Shown here: positions 1-7,711 of the stretch, in pieces
How the letters are laid out: the number at the start of each line of letters is the position of its first letter
How positions within the stretch are numbered: the stretch's first letter is position 1
Assembly: GCA_943323675.2 (NCBI GenBank)
Contig: CALPIR020000007.1
Location: forward strand, 1 to 22,731
Reading direction: 5' to 3'
Length of the DNA stretch: 22,731 bases
Source: Chitinophaga pinensis
Lineage (GTDB): Bacteria; Bacteroidota; Bacteroidia; UKL13-3
Translations under genes and position numbers: made by a program
Notes under the pieces: model-generated
What the model saw: only the letters and a program-made list of their open reading frames with translations
The model's database searches: none
Told to the model about the DNA's origin: nothing

Positions 1-1
1 A

Positions 2-64
2 GTATTGGTAAGCGATATTATGCAGTTAGAAGACAGACTTGCCACGATACGTGAAAAGGGATAA
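2..64 (+). CDS. 3' end of an unidentified protein-coding gene (partial)
   Basis: Reading from base 2 gives an open frame of 20 codons ending in LEDRLATIREKG and a TAA at 62-64. The mix of charged and hydrophobic residues looks like a helical C-terminus of a real protein. The gene begins outside the window and the fragment is too short to name a family. Its stop codon coincides with the first bases of the 62-180 repeat element. Confidence 0.45.
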   Translation, partial: VLVSDIMQLEDRLATIREKG

Positions 65-180
65 ACCCTTTATGCTATAACTTTTGGGCGTGCTCTCCTA
101 TGGTCGGTCGGGCTATTCGCTGCAAGTCCTAGCTCGTTTCACGCTATGGGCTATCCGCTGCTTTTCCTCACGCGGGTTTA
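62..180. repeat. MITE-like or REP-like intergenic element with 7-bp terminal inverted repeats
   Basis: The left end reads TAAACCC (62-68) and the right end GGGTTTA (174-180), a perfect 7-bp inverted pair. Inside are two near-identical 14-mers, GGGCTATTCGCTGC at 110-123 and GGGCTATCCGCTGC at 148-161, which differ at one base. The interior is clearly richer in G and C than the flanks. It has no coding capacity. From memory, intergenic sequences of this kind (GGGCGTGC..., GGGCTATYCGCTGC) recur in many Bacteroidota genomes; that is recollection, not a search result. It sits between the stop of the upstream gene and the peptidase-like gene. Confidence 0.55.
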
Positions 181-285
181 ACTTTAAGAGGGAGAGTTTG
201 TCTAGTTTGGTTATAAAAATATAAATTGCTTACAAGAGCAGTTGAATCGTAAACGCCAATTAATCTAAACGCAACTTGTTTAATT

Positions 286-1434
286 ATGAAACAACTATTT
301 TTTATAGTGCTAGTCGTCCTTGTAAAAATTAGCTTCGGACAAATCAAATCGGATAGTATTGATGTCTTCATTAGTGGTCGCATAGATACCACCAATAAAG
401 ATATAGGAGAGATTTATACCGTATTTAAAAACTACTTACAAACAAGACCTGACTCAATTAGATATAATACTAATTGGAATAAATTAGAACAAAGTAAAGG
501 TTACAAAGGAAACATTGCATTGTTTTATACACCATTCTACAATTTAGGTGCAGACCCGCAGACCATTTTTACTATTTGGAAACCCTTCATTTTAACAATC
601 GAACCCAAATCTAAAGAGAAGTATCTTTTACGCGTTGCTTTAGTTAAAAGCGAAGAAAGCCCCGATAAACTTCTAACCATCTTGAATATAAATGCTGTAT
701 TTGAAAATGGAAGTTGGGTGCTTCAAAATACAATCGTTGATTACATCGATATTTGGAACACAAAGACGCATAAATATCTGAAATATCAATTTCCTCAGGG
801 TTATCCATTTAATCCGGAGCTTGCCGAAAAATCCATCAAGCACTGCGATTCAATTGCACAAATCCTCAACGTTGAAAACATTGATACATTTACTTACTTT
901 ATATGTAATAATGCAGATGAAATGGGTGAACTTTTTGGATATGAGTACTATTATTTGAACTACACAAAGGGTCTTACAGTAAAATGGCGTAAAGAAATTT
1001 ATTCATCAAACAACTCCGAGTATTACCCACATGAGTTCATGCACATGATCTTTAATTCAGTTAATTCAGATAGCATAAACTATTTAATAGAAGAAGGACT
1101 AGCTTGTTTTTTAGGTGAGTATGGTACAGAAAAGTACAAAACGCAAATCAATAAACTTGCATATGACTACATAAATCAAAGGCCGACATATACATTTGAT
1201 AATTTATTGAACAATGTAGCATCATGGAATGGATATCAAACAGCTTATCCGGTCGGATCTATTTTAGCTGAAATAGTATATGAGAAGTCTGGTTATATTG
1301 GATTGAGGACATTAATAGAATCAAACACTCAAACATCAAGTCAAATCATAAAAACAATGCAGAAAATAACTAAACGGAATAAAAAGGGTTTGGAAAAGGA
1401 ATTCAGGCAGAAACTCAGTGGTTATATCAATTAA
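286..1434 (+). CDS. Exported HExxH zinc metallopeptidase-like protein
   Basis: The 382-residue product starts with a signal peptide (MKQLFFIVLVVLVKISFG, cleavage expected near residue 18), so it is exported to the periplasm or beyond. The centre carries H249-E250-F-M-H253. Seventeen residues after H253, E270 lies in YLIEEGLACF, matching the EGLA-type third zinc ligand of gluzincin (M1 and MA-clan) peptidases. The two His and the Glu would bind zinc and E250 would activate water. No other domain is recognisable and the substrate is unknown. The gene stands alone: a repeat element lies upstream and a bidirectional terminator separates it from the convergent peroxiredoxin gene. The ATG is chosen because it directly precedes the signal peptide. 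Hydrolase class is fairly secure; exact family is not. Confidence 0.75.
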   Translation: MKQLFFIVLVVLVKISFGQIKSDSIDVFISGRIDTTNKDIGEIYTVFKNYLQTRPDSIRYNTNWNKLEQSKGYKGNIALFYTPFYNLGADPQTIFTIWKPFILTIEPKSKEKYLLRVALVKSEESPDKLLTILNINAVFENGSWVLQNTIVDYIDIWNTKTHKYLKYQFPQGYPFNPELAEKSIKHCDSIAQILNVENIDTFTYFICNNADEMGELFGYEYYYLNYTKGLTVKWRKEIYSSNNSEYYPHEFMHMIFNSVNSDSINYLIEEGLACFLGEYGTEKYKTQINKLAYDYINQRPTYTFDNLLNNVASWNGYQTAYPVGSILAEIVYEKSGYIGLRTLIESNTQTSSQIIKTMQKITKRNKKGLEKEFRQKLSGYIN

Positions 1435-1495
1435 GCTTATTACATTAAAATACACTGAATAGATACAACTTTCATTAGCCCAATAATCATCCCAT

Positions 1496-1527
1496 AAAAA
1501 AGCCCCCAATGTTATTGGAGGCTTTTT
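1496..1527. terminator. Bidirectional intrinsic terminator between convergent genes
   Basis: AGCCCCCAAT (1501-1510) pairs with ATTGGAGGCT (1514-1523) across a 3-base loop with one C/A mismatch. A run of A precedes it (1496-1500) and a run of T follows (1523-1527), so it can serve both the peptidase-like gene (+) and the peroxiredoxin gene (-). Confidence 0.8.
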
Positions 1528-1547
1528 AAAGTTATAACTAAAAAAAA

Positions 1548-2192
1548 TTAGTGAGTTGATAAGTAACTTGCAATACCTTCTGCAGTATCTTTCAAGCCAT
1601 CTTTTCCTTTGTTCCAATCAGCAGGACAAACCTCACCGTTTTCTTCAAAATATTGTAAGGCATCAACCATACGTAACGTTTCGTCAACACTACGGCCTAA
1701 AGGTAAATCGTTAACTACTTGGTGGCGCACAATACCGTTTTTGTCTATTAAAAATAAACCGCGGTAGGCTACACTGTCTTCGCCTTGGTTACCAATCCAT
1801 ATCATATCACCATTGTCATCGTAATTGTAATGGCCTGCCAATACACCATAGTTTAATGCGATGGTTTTGTTTACATCAGCCACCAAAGGATATTTAACAC
1901 CTTGAATACCGCCATCGTTTTGTGGGGTATTTAACCAAGCCCAATGGCTAAACTTAGAATCGATTGAGCAACCTACTACTGCTACATTGCGGGCTTCAAA
2001 TTCTTCCATTCTGCGTTGGAAAGCAATAATTTCTGTAGGGCAAACAAAAGTAAAGTCTAACGGGTAAAAGAAAAATACCACATGCTTTTTACCAATAAAT
2101 TGCTCTAACGAAAAATCTTCCAGAAACTCGCCACCATTAACTACGGCAGAAGCTTTAAACGAAGGGGCTTTTTTTCCTACTAACATTGTCAT
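1548..2192 (-). CDS. Typical 2-Cys peroxiredoxin (AhpC/Prx family)
   Basis: This cytoplasmic thiol peroxidase would reduce hydrogen peroxide and organic hydroperoxides. In 214 residues the family signature is complete: DFTFVCPTE holds the peroxidatic Cys51, and EVCPADW near the C-terminus holds the resolving Cys189, which forms the intersubunit disulfide. The C-terminal tail is present, as in typical 2-Cys enzymes. The reductant (thioredoxin or AhpF) cannot be told from sequence, and no ahpF lies next door, so I leave the symbol empty. Two starts are possible, ATG at 2192 or two codons later (MLVGKK). A Bacteroidota -7 box lies 30 bases upstream, suggesting transcription independent of rho. 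Confidence 0.95.
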   Translation of the reverse strand: MTMLVGKKAPSFKASAVVNGGEFLEDFSLEQFIGKKHVVFFFYPLDFTFVCPTEIIAFQRRMEEFEARNVAVVGCSIDSKFSHWAWLNTPQNDGGIQGVKYPLVADVNKTIALNYGVLAGHYNYDDNGDMIWIGNQGEDSVAYRGLFLIDKNGIVRHQVVNDLPLGRSVDETLRMVDALQYFEENGEVCPADWNKGKDGLKDTAEGIASYLSTH

Positions 2193-2222
2193 ATTGTTTA
2201 ATTTTTATTTAATGTATTGGTG

Positions 2223-2250
2223 CAAATTTAACACTAGCACCGTTATCAAA
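2223..2250 (-). promoter_or_regulatory. Candidate promoter of the peroxiredoxin gene
   Basis: On the minus strand TAAATTTG (2223-2230) matches the Bacteroidota -7 consensus TAnnTTTG exactly. TTTG (2247-2250) is a possible -33 element, but the 16-base spacer is shorter than the usual 19-21. It lies in the 93-base gap after rho. Confidence 0.45.
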
Positions 2251-2285
2251 AACTCATTTTTAATTTAGCTATCAATAATTAAAAC

Positions 2286-3944
2286 TTATCCATTCATTGA
2301 TGCCAAGAACTCTTCATTACTGTTGGTGTTTTTCATGTTTTTTAACAATACATCCATAGCTTCTTCAGCATTCATATCAGCAATGTGGTTGCGTAATACC
2401 CAAACACGTTGTAAAGTTGCTTTATCCATTAACAAATCTTCACGTCTGGTGCTACTTGCCACAATATCAATAGCAGGGTAAATACGTTTGTTAGCTAATC
2501 TTCTGTCAAGTTGAAGTTCCATGTTACCTGTACCTTTAAACTCTTCAAAAATAACCTCATCCATTTTACTTCCTGTTTCGGTTAATGCAGTGGCAATAAT
2601 GGTTAAAGATCCACCATTTTCAATTTTACGTGCAGCACCAAAAAAGCGTTTAGGCTTATGTAATGCGTTGGCATCAACACCGCCAGATAATATTTTACCC
2701 GATGCAGGTTGCACCGTGTTAAATGCGCGTGCCATACGCGTAATAGAGTCTAACAATATAACCACATCATGTCCGCATTCGGTCATGCGTTTGGCTTTTT
2801 CTAAAACAATGTTAGCAAGCTTCACATGTTTTTCTGCTGGTTCATCAAACGTACTTGCAACAACTTCAGCACGTACACTGCGTTGCATGTCGGTAACCTC
2901 TTCAGGACGTTCATCAATCAATAAAATAATTAAATAAACCTCTGGATGATTTTTCGCAATGGCGTTGGCAATATCTTTTAATAAAATGGTTTTACCTGTT
3001 TTTGGTTGGGCCACAATTAAACCACGTTGTCCTTTGCCTATTGGTGCTATTAAATCAATAATACGGGTTGAATAAGAAACCGAATTTTTTGATAAGTTTA
3101 ATTTTTCATCTGGGAAAAGTGGTGTTAAATGTTCAAATGCAACACGGTCTCTAATTTCTGCAGCGCTGCGTCCGTTTACCGATTCAACCTTTATTAAGGC
3201 AAAATACTTTTCGCCTTCTTTTGGAGGACGAATTGTACCACGAACTGTATCACCAGTCTTCAAGCCCAATAATTTTATTTGCGATGGGGATACGTATACG
3301 TCATCTGGAGATGGTTGGTAATTGTAATCGCTTGAACGTAAAAAACCGTAACCATCAAGCATGGTTTCTAAAACACCTTCACTACTTACTATACCTTCTA
3401 GTTCTTGTAATAAAGCTTGTTGTTGTTGTATACGCTCGTTGCGTTCGTTACGCTCATTGTTGCGTTTTTCTTTCCAATCATTATTCCCTCTATTTGGGTT
3501 ATTTTGAGGGTTGTTTGAATTGGTGCTATTTTCACTTTCGTTACTTAACTGAATTTCTTCAACACTATTTTGTGGATCTTGTTGTTTTTCTAAAATGGGT
3601 TGAGGTTGTTGTTCCTCTTCTTGTTTTGTTTCTACAACCGGAGTTGGTGTAAAATCAATATCATCTAGTAAGCTTTCAGATGAGTTGTCCATCATTCTTT
3701 CTTCGCTTTCTATTTTATCTTCTCCCTTTTTAGGGCGTCCTCTGCGTTTTTTTGGTGAATCGTCAGCACCAGGGTTATTTGTATTTTCGTTCATTTTTAT
3801 TTGTTCAAGTAATTGCTGTTGCGCAGTAATTACATTAATAAGTTCTTCTTTACTCTTTGCATTAACATCAGCTATGTTAAGTGAAAGAGCTGCCTCGCGT
3901 AGGTCCGAAATTGTCAAATCGGATAACGTAGTTTTATTGTACAT
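2286..3944 (-). CDS. rho: Transcription termination factor Rho, long-insert form
   Basis: Rho is the hexameric RNA-dependent ATPase/translocase that ends transcription. Residues are numbered from the ATG at 3944. A Rho_N helical domain spans about 5-45. A disordered, acidic and Q/N-rich linker (about 50-185) follows and contains RRGRPKKG (AT-hook-like core R68-P71) and a short run of NER repeats. The cold-shock-like RNA-binding domain spans about 190-258. The ATPase core has Walker A AQPKTGKT (312-319), the catalytic-Glu segment DERPEEV (344-350) and Walker B VVILLDS (394-400). The 552 residues exceed the roughly 420 of E. coli Rho because of the linker. The frame can be opened one codon earlier at TTG (3947), but the ATG is the natural start. 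It stands between two intergenic gaps and is probably its own transcript. Confidence 0.97.
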   Translation of the reverse strand: MYNKTTLSDLTISDLREAALSLNIADVNAKSKEELINVITAQQQLLEQIKMNENTNNPGADDSPKKRRGRPKKGEDKIESEERMMDNSSESLLDDIDFTPTPVVETKQEEEQQPQPILEKQQDPQNSVEEIQLSNESENSTNSNNPQNNPNRGNNDWKEKRNNERNERNERIQQQQALLQELEGIVSSEGVLETMLDGYGFLRSSDYNYQPSPDDVYVSPSQIKLLGLKTGDTVRGTIRPPKEGEKYFALIKVESVNGRSAAEIRDRVAFEHLTPLFPDEKLNLSKNSVSYSTRIIDLIAPIGKGQRGLIVAQPKTGKTILLKDIANAIAKNHPEVYLIILLIDERPEEVTDMQRSVRAEVVASTFDEPAEKHVKLANIVLEKAKRMTECGHDVVILLDSITRMARAFNTVQPASGKILSGGVDANALHKPKRFFGAARKIENGGSLTIIATALTETGSKMDEVIFEEFKGTGNMELQLDRRLANKRIYPAIDIVASSTRREDLLMDKATLQRVWVLRNHIADMNAEEAMDVLLKNMKNTNSNEEFLASMNG

Positions 3945-4322
3945 CAAAAAAAATTAAATTAATAAGATCTTGTTTGATTGCTTTGCCTTGCACTGTTTCC
4001 TTTAATTAAACCTAAAAGCTTTTTATGGAATGTGTTAGAGCAATGGAAGAATTTCCGATTGCAAGGTAAAAATAAAATCCAATAAGCAAAATATTTTTCT
4101 TTAGGCCTGATTATTAACCTCCCGCATCATTATCATGAGAACAAAATCAATCTTTTTTTTATAAATGAGATTGCTTAACAATTATTATGAAGATAGGAGT
4201 TGCAGTAATTAAATCACAAAACGTTTGGCGCTTTTATGTTTGCTGAATGACTCTTTGATACATATAAACAAGAAAGCCATGTTGCAATTACAACATGGCT
4301 TTAATAAGTATTTCGGGTAATC
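3945..4322. other. Gene-free stretch upstream of rho
   Basis: The 378-base gap between rho and the E2 gene holds the rho leader and the E2 terminator (4273-4302). Near rho, CCTTGCA (3986-3992) and TGCAAGG (4060-4066) are complementary across 67 bases and could close a long stem-loop in the rho leader RNA. I see no convincing full TTTG/TAnnTTTG promoter and no open frame worth calling. Confidence 0.5.
4273..4302 (-). terminator. Terminator hairpin of the pyruvate dehydrogenase E2 gene
   Basis: AAAGCCATGTTG (4273-4284) and CAACATGGCTTT (4291-4302) form a perfect 12-bp stem around a 6-base loop, 20 bases past the E2 stop codon. On the minus strand it is followed by CTTGTTTAT, a weak U tract, so termination efficiency is uncertain. 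Confidence 0.7.
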
Positions 4323-5549
4323 TTATACCAATAATTTTACCGGATTTTCTAGTAATTCTTTTAATGTTTTTAAGAATGCAGAACCCACAGCACCATCCAC
4401 AACACGGTGGTCGCAGCTTAATGTAACCTTCATTACATTAGCAATTTTCATTTGCCCGTTTTCTACAATAACAGTTTCTTTAGCTGCACCTACAGCTAAA
4501 ATACATGCATCAGGTGAGTTAATAATAGCTGTAAACTCATCAATGCCAAACATTCCTAAGTTAGATATGGTAAAGGTATTGCCTTCAAATTCGTTTGGTT
4601 GAAGTTTTTTGTTTTTGGCTTTTTCAGCTAACTCTTTCACTTCAGCACTAATGTGCGATAAACTTTTACTATCGGCAAATTTCACTACAGGAACTATTAA
4701 TCCATCCTCAATAGCAACTGCCACACCAATATTAATATGGTGGTTGTAACGTATTTTATCTCCTAACCAGCTTGCGTTTGCAGCAGGATTTTTGCGCAAT
4801 GCGCCAGCTACAGCTTTTATAATAATATCGTTAACAGATATTTTTACAGGGCTGTATTCTAACATAGATTTTCTGGCCTCAATGGCCTTATCCATATTAA
4901 TACTCATGGTTAAGTAAAAGTGAGGAGCAGTATGTTTACTTTCACTTAATCTGCGTGCAATTACCTTGCGCATTTGCGATACAGGTACTTCTTCAAAACT
5001 TTCTTGACCTATAACAGTTGGCAAAGTAATGTTGATTTTACTTTCGCCTTTTGCAGAAGGAGTAAATGTTTCAATATCGCGCTTAACAATTCGTCCGCCA
5101 TCGCCACTACCACTTACGCTGTTAATATCAATGCCTTTTTCATCTGCTATTCTTTTAGCTAAAGGCGATGCTTTTACCCTTGAATCGGTTGATGTATTTG
5201 CAATTGGAGCTGATGGAGCTGGAGTAGCAGCTGTTTCAACTTTGGTATCTTCTATTTTTGCAGTAGTAACTGGAGCAGGTGCGCCATTTAATAAAGCCGA
5301 AATATCATCACCCTTCTGACCAACAATGGCAATAAGTGCATCAACAGGCACACTGCCACCGGCAGGAATGCCAATATGTAACAAGGTTCCTTTAACATAA
5401 TTTTCTAGCTCCATCGTGGCTTTATCGGTTTCCACTTCAGCCAAAATATCACCTGGTTTAACATCATCTCCAACTTTTTTTAACCATGATACAATAACAC
5501 CCTCGGTCATGGTATCACTCATTTTGGGCATGCGTATTACTTCTGCCAT
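4323..5549 (-). CDS. Dihydrolipoamide acetyltransferase, E2 component of pyruvate dehydrogenase
   Basis: E2 is the core of the cytoplasmic 2-oxoacid dehydrogenase complex and transfers the acetyl group from lipoyl-lysine to CoA. One N-terminal lipoyl domain (about 2-77) carries the acceptor Lys43 in EVETDKATME. An Ala/Pro/Thr-rich hinge (about 88-122) leads to the E1/E3-binding domain (about 124-162, VKASPLAKRIA...). The catalytic domain ends with the signature DHRVVDG (His381, Asp385). With 408 residues and one lipoyl domain it is shorter than two-lipoyl versions. The TAPHFYLT stretch favours pyruvate over 2-oxoglutarate specificity, but a branched-chain E2 is not excluded. E1 genes are not adjacent; a matching E3 gene starts at 21873. 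Confidence 0.92.
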   Translation of the reverse strand: MAEVIRMPKMSDTMTEGVIVSWLKKVGDDVKPGDILAEVETDKATMELENYVKGTLLHIGIPAGGSVPVDALIAIVGQKGDDISALLNGAPAPVTTAKIEDTKVETAATPAPSAPIANTSTDSRVKASPLAKRIADEKGIDINSVSGSGDGGRIVKRDIETFTPSAKGESKINITLPTVIGQESFEEVPVSQMRKVIARRLSESKHTAPHFYLTMSINMDKAIEARKSMLEYSPVKISVNDIIIKAVAGALRKNPAANASWLGDKIRYNHHINIGVAVAIEDGLIVPVVKFADSKSLSHISAEVKELAEKAKNKKLQPNEFEGNTFTISNLGMFGIDEFTAIINSPDACILAVGAAKETVIVENGQMKIANVMKVTLSCDHRVVDGAVGSAFLKTLKELLENPVKLLV

Positions 5550-5592
5550 ATCTATAATGTGTTTTTCTTATGTTGTTAATTCAAAAATCAAG

Positions 5593-5628
5593 CAAAAATA
5601 ACAATACTATTCATTTAAGCTACTCAAA
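5593..5628 (-). promoter_or_regulatory. Candidate promoter of the E2 gene
   Basis: On the minus strand TATTTTTG (5593-5600) fits TAnnTTTG exactly, 43 bases before the E2 ATG. TTTG at 5625-5628 is a possible -33 element, but its 24-base spacer is slightly long. Confidence 0.4.
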
Positions 5629-5668
5629 CTTAAAATTCTCAAAAATTCAAATTATGCATCATGTAAGT

Positions 5669-5857
5669 TCATTCACTAAGTAATTGGTAATAAATAGGTT
5701 TGATTCCTTTGTAAATGTGCTCATCTGTTTGAAATGGAATGGTACTATACTGTATTAACAATTTATAACCGCTCAGATTAACCTTTATTAAGTATCTAAA
5801 TACTTGAATCGCATATTTAGGACTACAACAGTTTGACTTTTCAGAGATGTTCAGCAT
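5669..5857 (-). CDS. Possible small hypothetical protein (62 aa)
   Basis: The 62-codon frame begins at ATG 17 bases past the stop of the upstream RluA-associated gene. It encodes a polar N-terminus with two adjacent cysteines (SNCCSPK) followed by hydrophobic-aromatic residues. It has no signal peptide, membrane segment or recognisable motif and resembles no family I know. Its composition is compatible with a real protein, but chance cannot be excluded in a 325-base gap. It is not the missing pseudouridine synthase catalytic domain. Confidence 0.3.
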   Translation of the reverse strand: MLNISEKSNCCSPKYAIQVFRYLIKVNLSGYKLLIQYSTIPFQTDEHIYKGIKPIYYQLLSE

Positions 5858-5874
5858 CCATCATCGTTTAGTTT

Positions 5875-6648
5875 TTACAAACCCTCTAGCATGTGAGCTA
5901 AAATGGGTTCACATTTTTCTTTACAGCAAGGGTAAAAAGCACCATGTTTCCAGTTAACAGATTTGGGTGATTGTCCCCACCAAAACTCTGCTAAGGCAAG
6001 GGGTTTTAATTGGTGTAAAAATGCGTATTGTAATAGTTTGGGTGCAGCACATTCTCCTGCACCGGCAGGAGGGTTTTTGTATGATGCTTGTTTGAAAATA
6101 TCGTTAATATTTTTGAACAAGCCTTTCTGGTTGGTAAATGAGTAACGGCTAAAAATTTCTTGTTGTAAACTGTAAGAATATTGGTGGCGAATTTTTTTAA
6201 GTTTTTTTATTGCGTCAATATTTTCTGGCTCGGAAATTTCTATTGTTATTATTTGTTTTGTTAACAAGGTTAACTCTTGCATTCCAATGCTAAAAAATCC
6301 ACCTTCTGTAAGTAAATCAAAAACGGGAGGTACAAACTTGGGGTGGTGGTTGGCGCCTGCGAGCTTGCCAGAGAAAGCAGATAAATATCCAATTTGATTT
6401 TCTGCATTCTTGACCACCAATACACCAAACATTTTACCAACAATACTGCTGTTTAATGTTGCTGCTAAGCCAAAATTATGTTCCCAATCAGTTTGGCTTG
6501 TTATGTGTTGCTGTAATTCTTCTGCCGCCAATAAACTTAATGGATGCGGTGCATGATTTTCTTTTTGTAAGATTAAATAATCAGGTATTAAATCTGTTTC
6601 AATTACAGTTTTAAAATAATTAAATAGTGGTGGATTTATAAGAGACAA
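5875..6648 (-). CDS. Stand-alone RluA-associated domain protein (no pseudouridine synthase catalytic domain)
   Basis: The 257 residues match, from memory, the N-terminal half of the roughly 550-residue RluA-family pseudouridine synthases of Bacteroidota and some Gammaproteobacteria. Landmarks are GKMFGVLVV, YLSAFSGKLAG, KFVPPVFD, PPAGAGECAAPKLLQYAF and the closing FYPCCKEKCEPIL. C200, C241, C242 and C246 could bind a metal. In the fused proteins the catalytic domain (with the HRLD-type Asp motif) follows; here the frame stops right after HMLEGL, and none of the downstream frames encode it. The protein may act with a separate synthase or be a remnant. The only reasonable start is TTG (6646-6648), since a stop lies four codons upstream. 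It begins 13 bases after the polyprenyl synthase gene, so the two are probably cotranscribed. Confidence 0.7.
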   Translation of the reverse strand: MSLINPPLFNYFKTVIETDLIPDYLILQKENHAPHPLSLLAAEELQQHITSQTDWEHNFGLAATLNSSIVGKMFGVLVVKNAENQIGYLSAFSGKLAGANHHPKFVPPVFDLLTEGGFFSIGMQELTLLTKQIITIEISEPENIDAIKKLKKIRHQYSYSLQQEIFSRYSFTNQKGLFKNINDIFKQASYKNPPAGAGECAAPKLLQYAFLHQLKPLALAEFWWGQSPKSVNWKHGAFYPCCKEKCEPILAHMLEGL

Positions 6649-6661
6649 AATAGTGTGTTAA

Positions 6662-7627
6662 CTAGCTCATTCTTTCCATTAAATCAATGGCCGTTTGTTT
6701 AAGTAATAATGTGTTTTCAGTTGGTATGCTTACCTGTTTAAGGTGCTCAAAAGCCAATTGTAAGTATTGCTCTTTTAGCTGCTCGGCTTTGTCGCGTACT
6801 TTGTATTTGGCATATAAGTTCAGTACAGCTTCTATTTTTTCTTCGCTTTTAGCGCCAAGCCAATAGTATAGTTCATCTTTGTCGTCACCTGTAGCACTAT
6901 TTAATGCTTCAATCAATAAAATGGTTTTTTTGTTTGCGGCAATATCACCACCAATTTTTTTTCCCACTTTATCTCCTTCTCCAAAACTATCTAAAATATC
7001 ATCTTGTAATTGAAATGCTATCCCAATGTTTTTACCAAATTCGTATAAATGGTTTGCATCATTCGTATTTGCTCCGCCAATTAGTGAACCTACCTTTAGT
7101 GCACAACCCAAAAGCACAGCTGTTTTTAACGTAATCATCTTCAAGTAGTCTTGTTCAGTTACATTATTTTGGGTTTCAAAATTCATATCCCATTGCTGGC
7201 CTTCACAAACTTCAGCTGCCGTTTTATTGAATACCGAAATTAATGTACGCAAATCGTTAGTTTCTGTTTCGCACAACAAATCGGTGGCTTTTATCATCAT
7301 TAAATCACCCGATAAGATTGCTATGGTTTGATTCCACTTGATGTGTACCGTTGGGTGGCCGCGTCTAATATCCGCATTATCCATAATGTCATCGTGTACC
7401 AAGGTGAAGTTGTGAAACATCTCGATAGCTAAGGCTGCTTTTATTGCTTTTTGTGATTCGCCACCAAACATATTGCAGGCCATTAGTGTAAGCACCGGAC
7501 GTAATCGTTTACCTCCTAACGACATGATGTATTCAATAGGTTTGTATAGCTCTTCAGGTTGTTGGGTATAAGCTATATGGGCAATTTCTTGCTCCACTTG
7601 TGCGTATATGTCTTTATAGGTTTTCAA
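6662..7627 (-). CDS. Polyprenyl (farnesyl/geranylgeranyl-type) diphosphate synthase
   Basis: This trans-isoprenyl diphosphate synthase condenses isopentenyl diphosphate onto an allylic diphosphate, supplying precursors for quinones, undecaprenyl carriers or carotenoids. Its 321 residues show GGKRLRP (38-44), the first aspartate-rich motif DDIMD (79-83, no insertion), KT (168-169) and the second aspartate-rich motif DDILD (209-213). Phe74 lies five residues before the first motif, a position that limits chain length, so a C15-C20 product is more likely than a long chain. That assignment is inference. The start is TTG (7625-7627): an in-frame TAA lies three codons upstream and the next ATG (M35) would lose conserved sequence. 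Confidence 0.92.
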   Translation of the reverse strand: MKTYKDIYAQVEQEIAHIAYTQQPEELYKPIEYIMSLGGKRLRPVLTLMACNMFGGESQKAIKAALAIEMFHNFTLVHDDIMDNADIRRGHPTVHIKWNQTIAILSGDLMMIKATDLLCETETNDLRTLISVFNKTAAEVCEGQQWDMNFETQNNVTEQDYLKMITLKTAVLLGCALKVGSLIGGANTNDANHLYEFGKNIGIAFQLQDDILDSFGEGDKVGKKIGGDIAANKKTILLIEALNSATGDDKDELYYWLGAKSEEKIEAVLNLYAKYKVRDKAEQLKEQYLQLAFEHLKQVSIPTENTLLLKQTAIDLMERMS

Positions 7628-7711
7628 ACAGTTTATTTCTTAATAGGTAGCTAATTTAATAAAACACCCAACACATAATTAAAGTTTGTTTGGGTTAAAT
7701 AATCTATGTTT

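Noticed and set aside
3945..3947. TTG as the start of rho
   Set aside because: It lies directly before an in-frame ATG (3942-3944), which is the better start.
2521..3957. Plus-strand open frames within rho
   Set aside because: They lie opposite a clearly conserved gene, have no recognisable domains and poor composition; they are antisense shadows.
4273..4302. Perfect 12-bp inverted repeat as the end of an insertion sequence
   Set aside because: The arms are 6 bases apart and sit just after a stop codon, as expected for a terminator, with no transposase nearby.
5669..5874. Frameshifted catalytic domain of the RluA-like protein
   Set aside because: None of the downstream minus-strand frames encode an HRLD-type motif or other pseudouridine synthase sequence; the only frame present is an unrelated 62-codon ORF.
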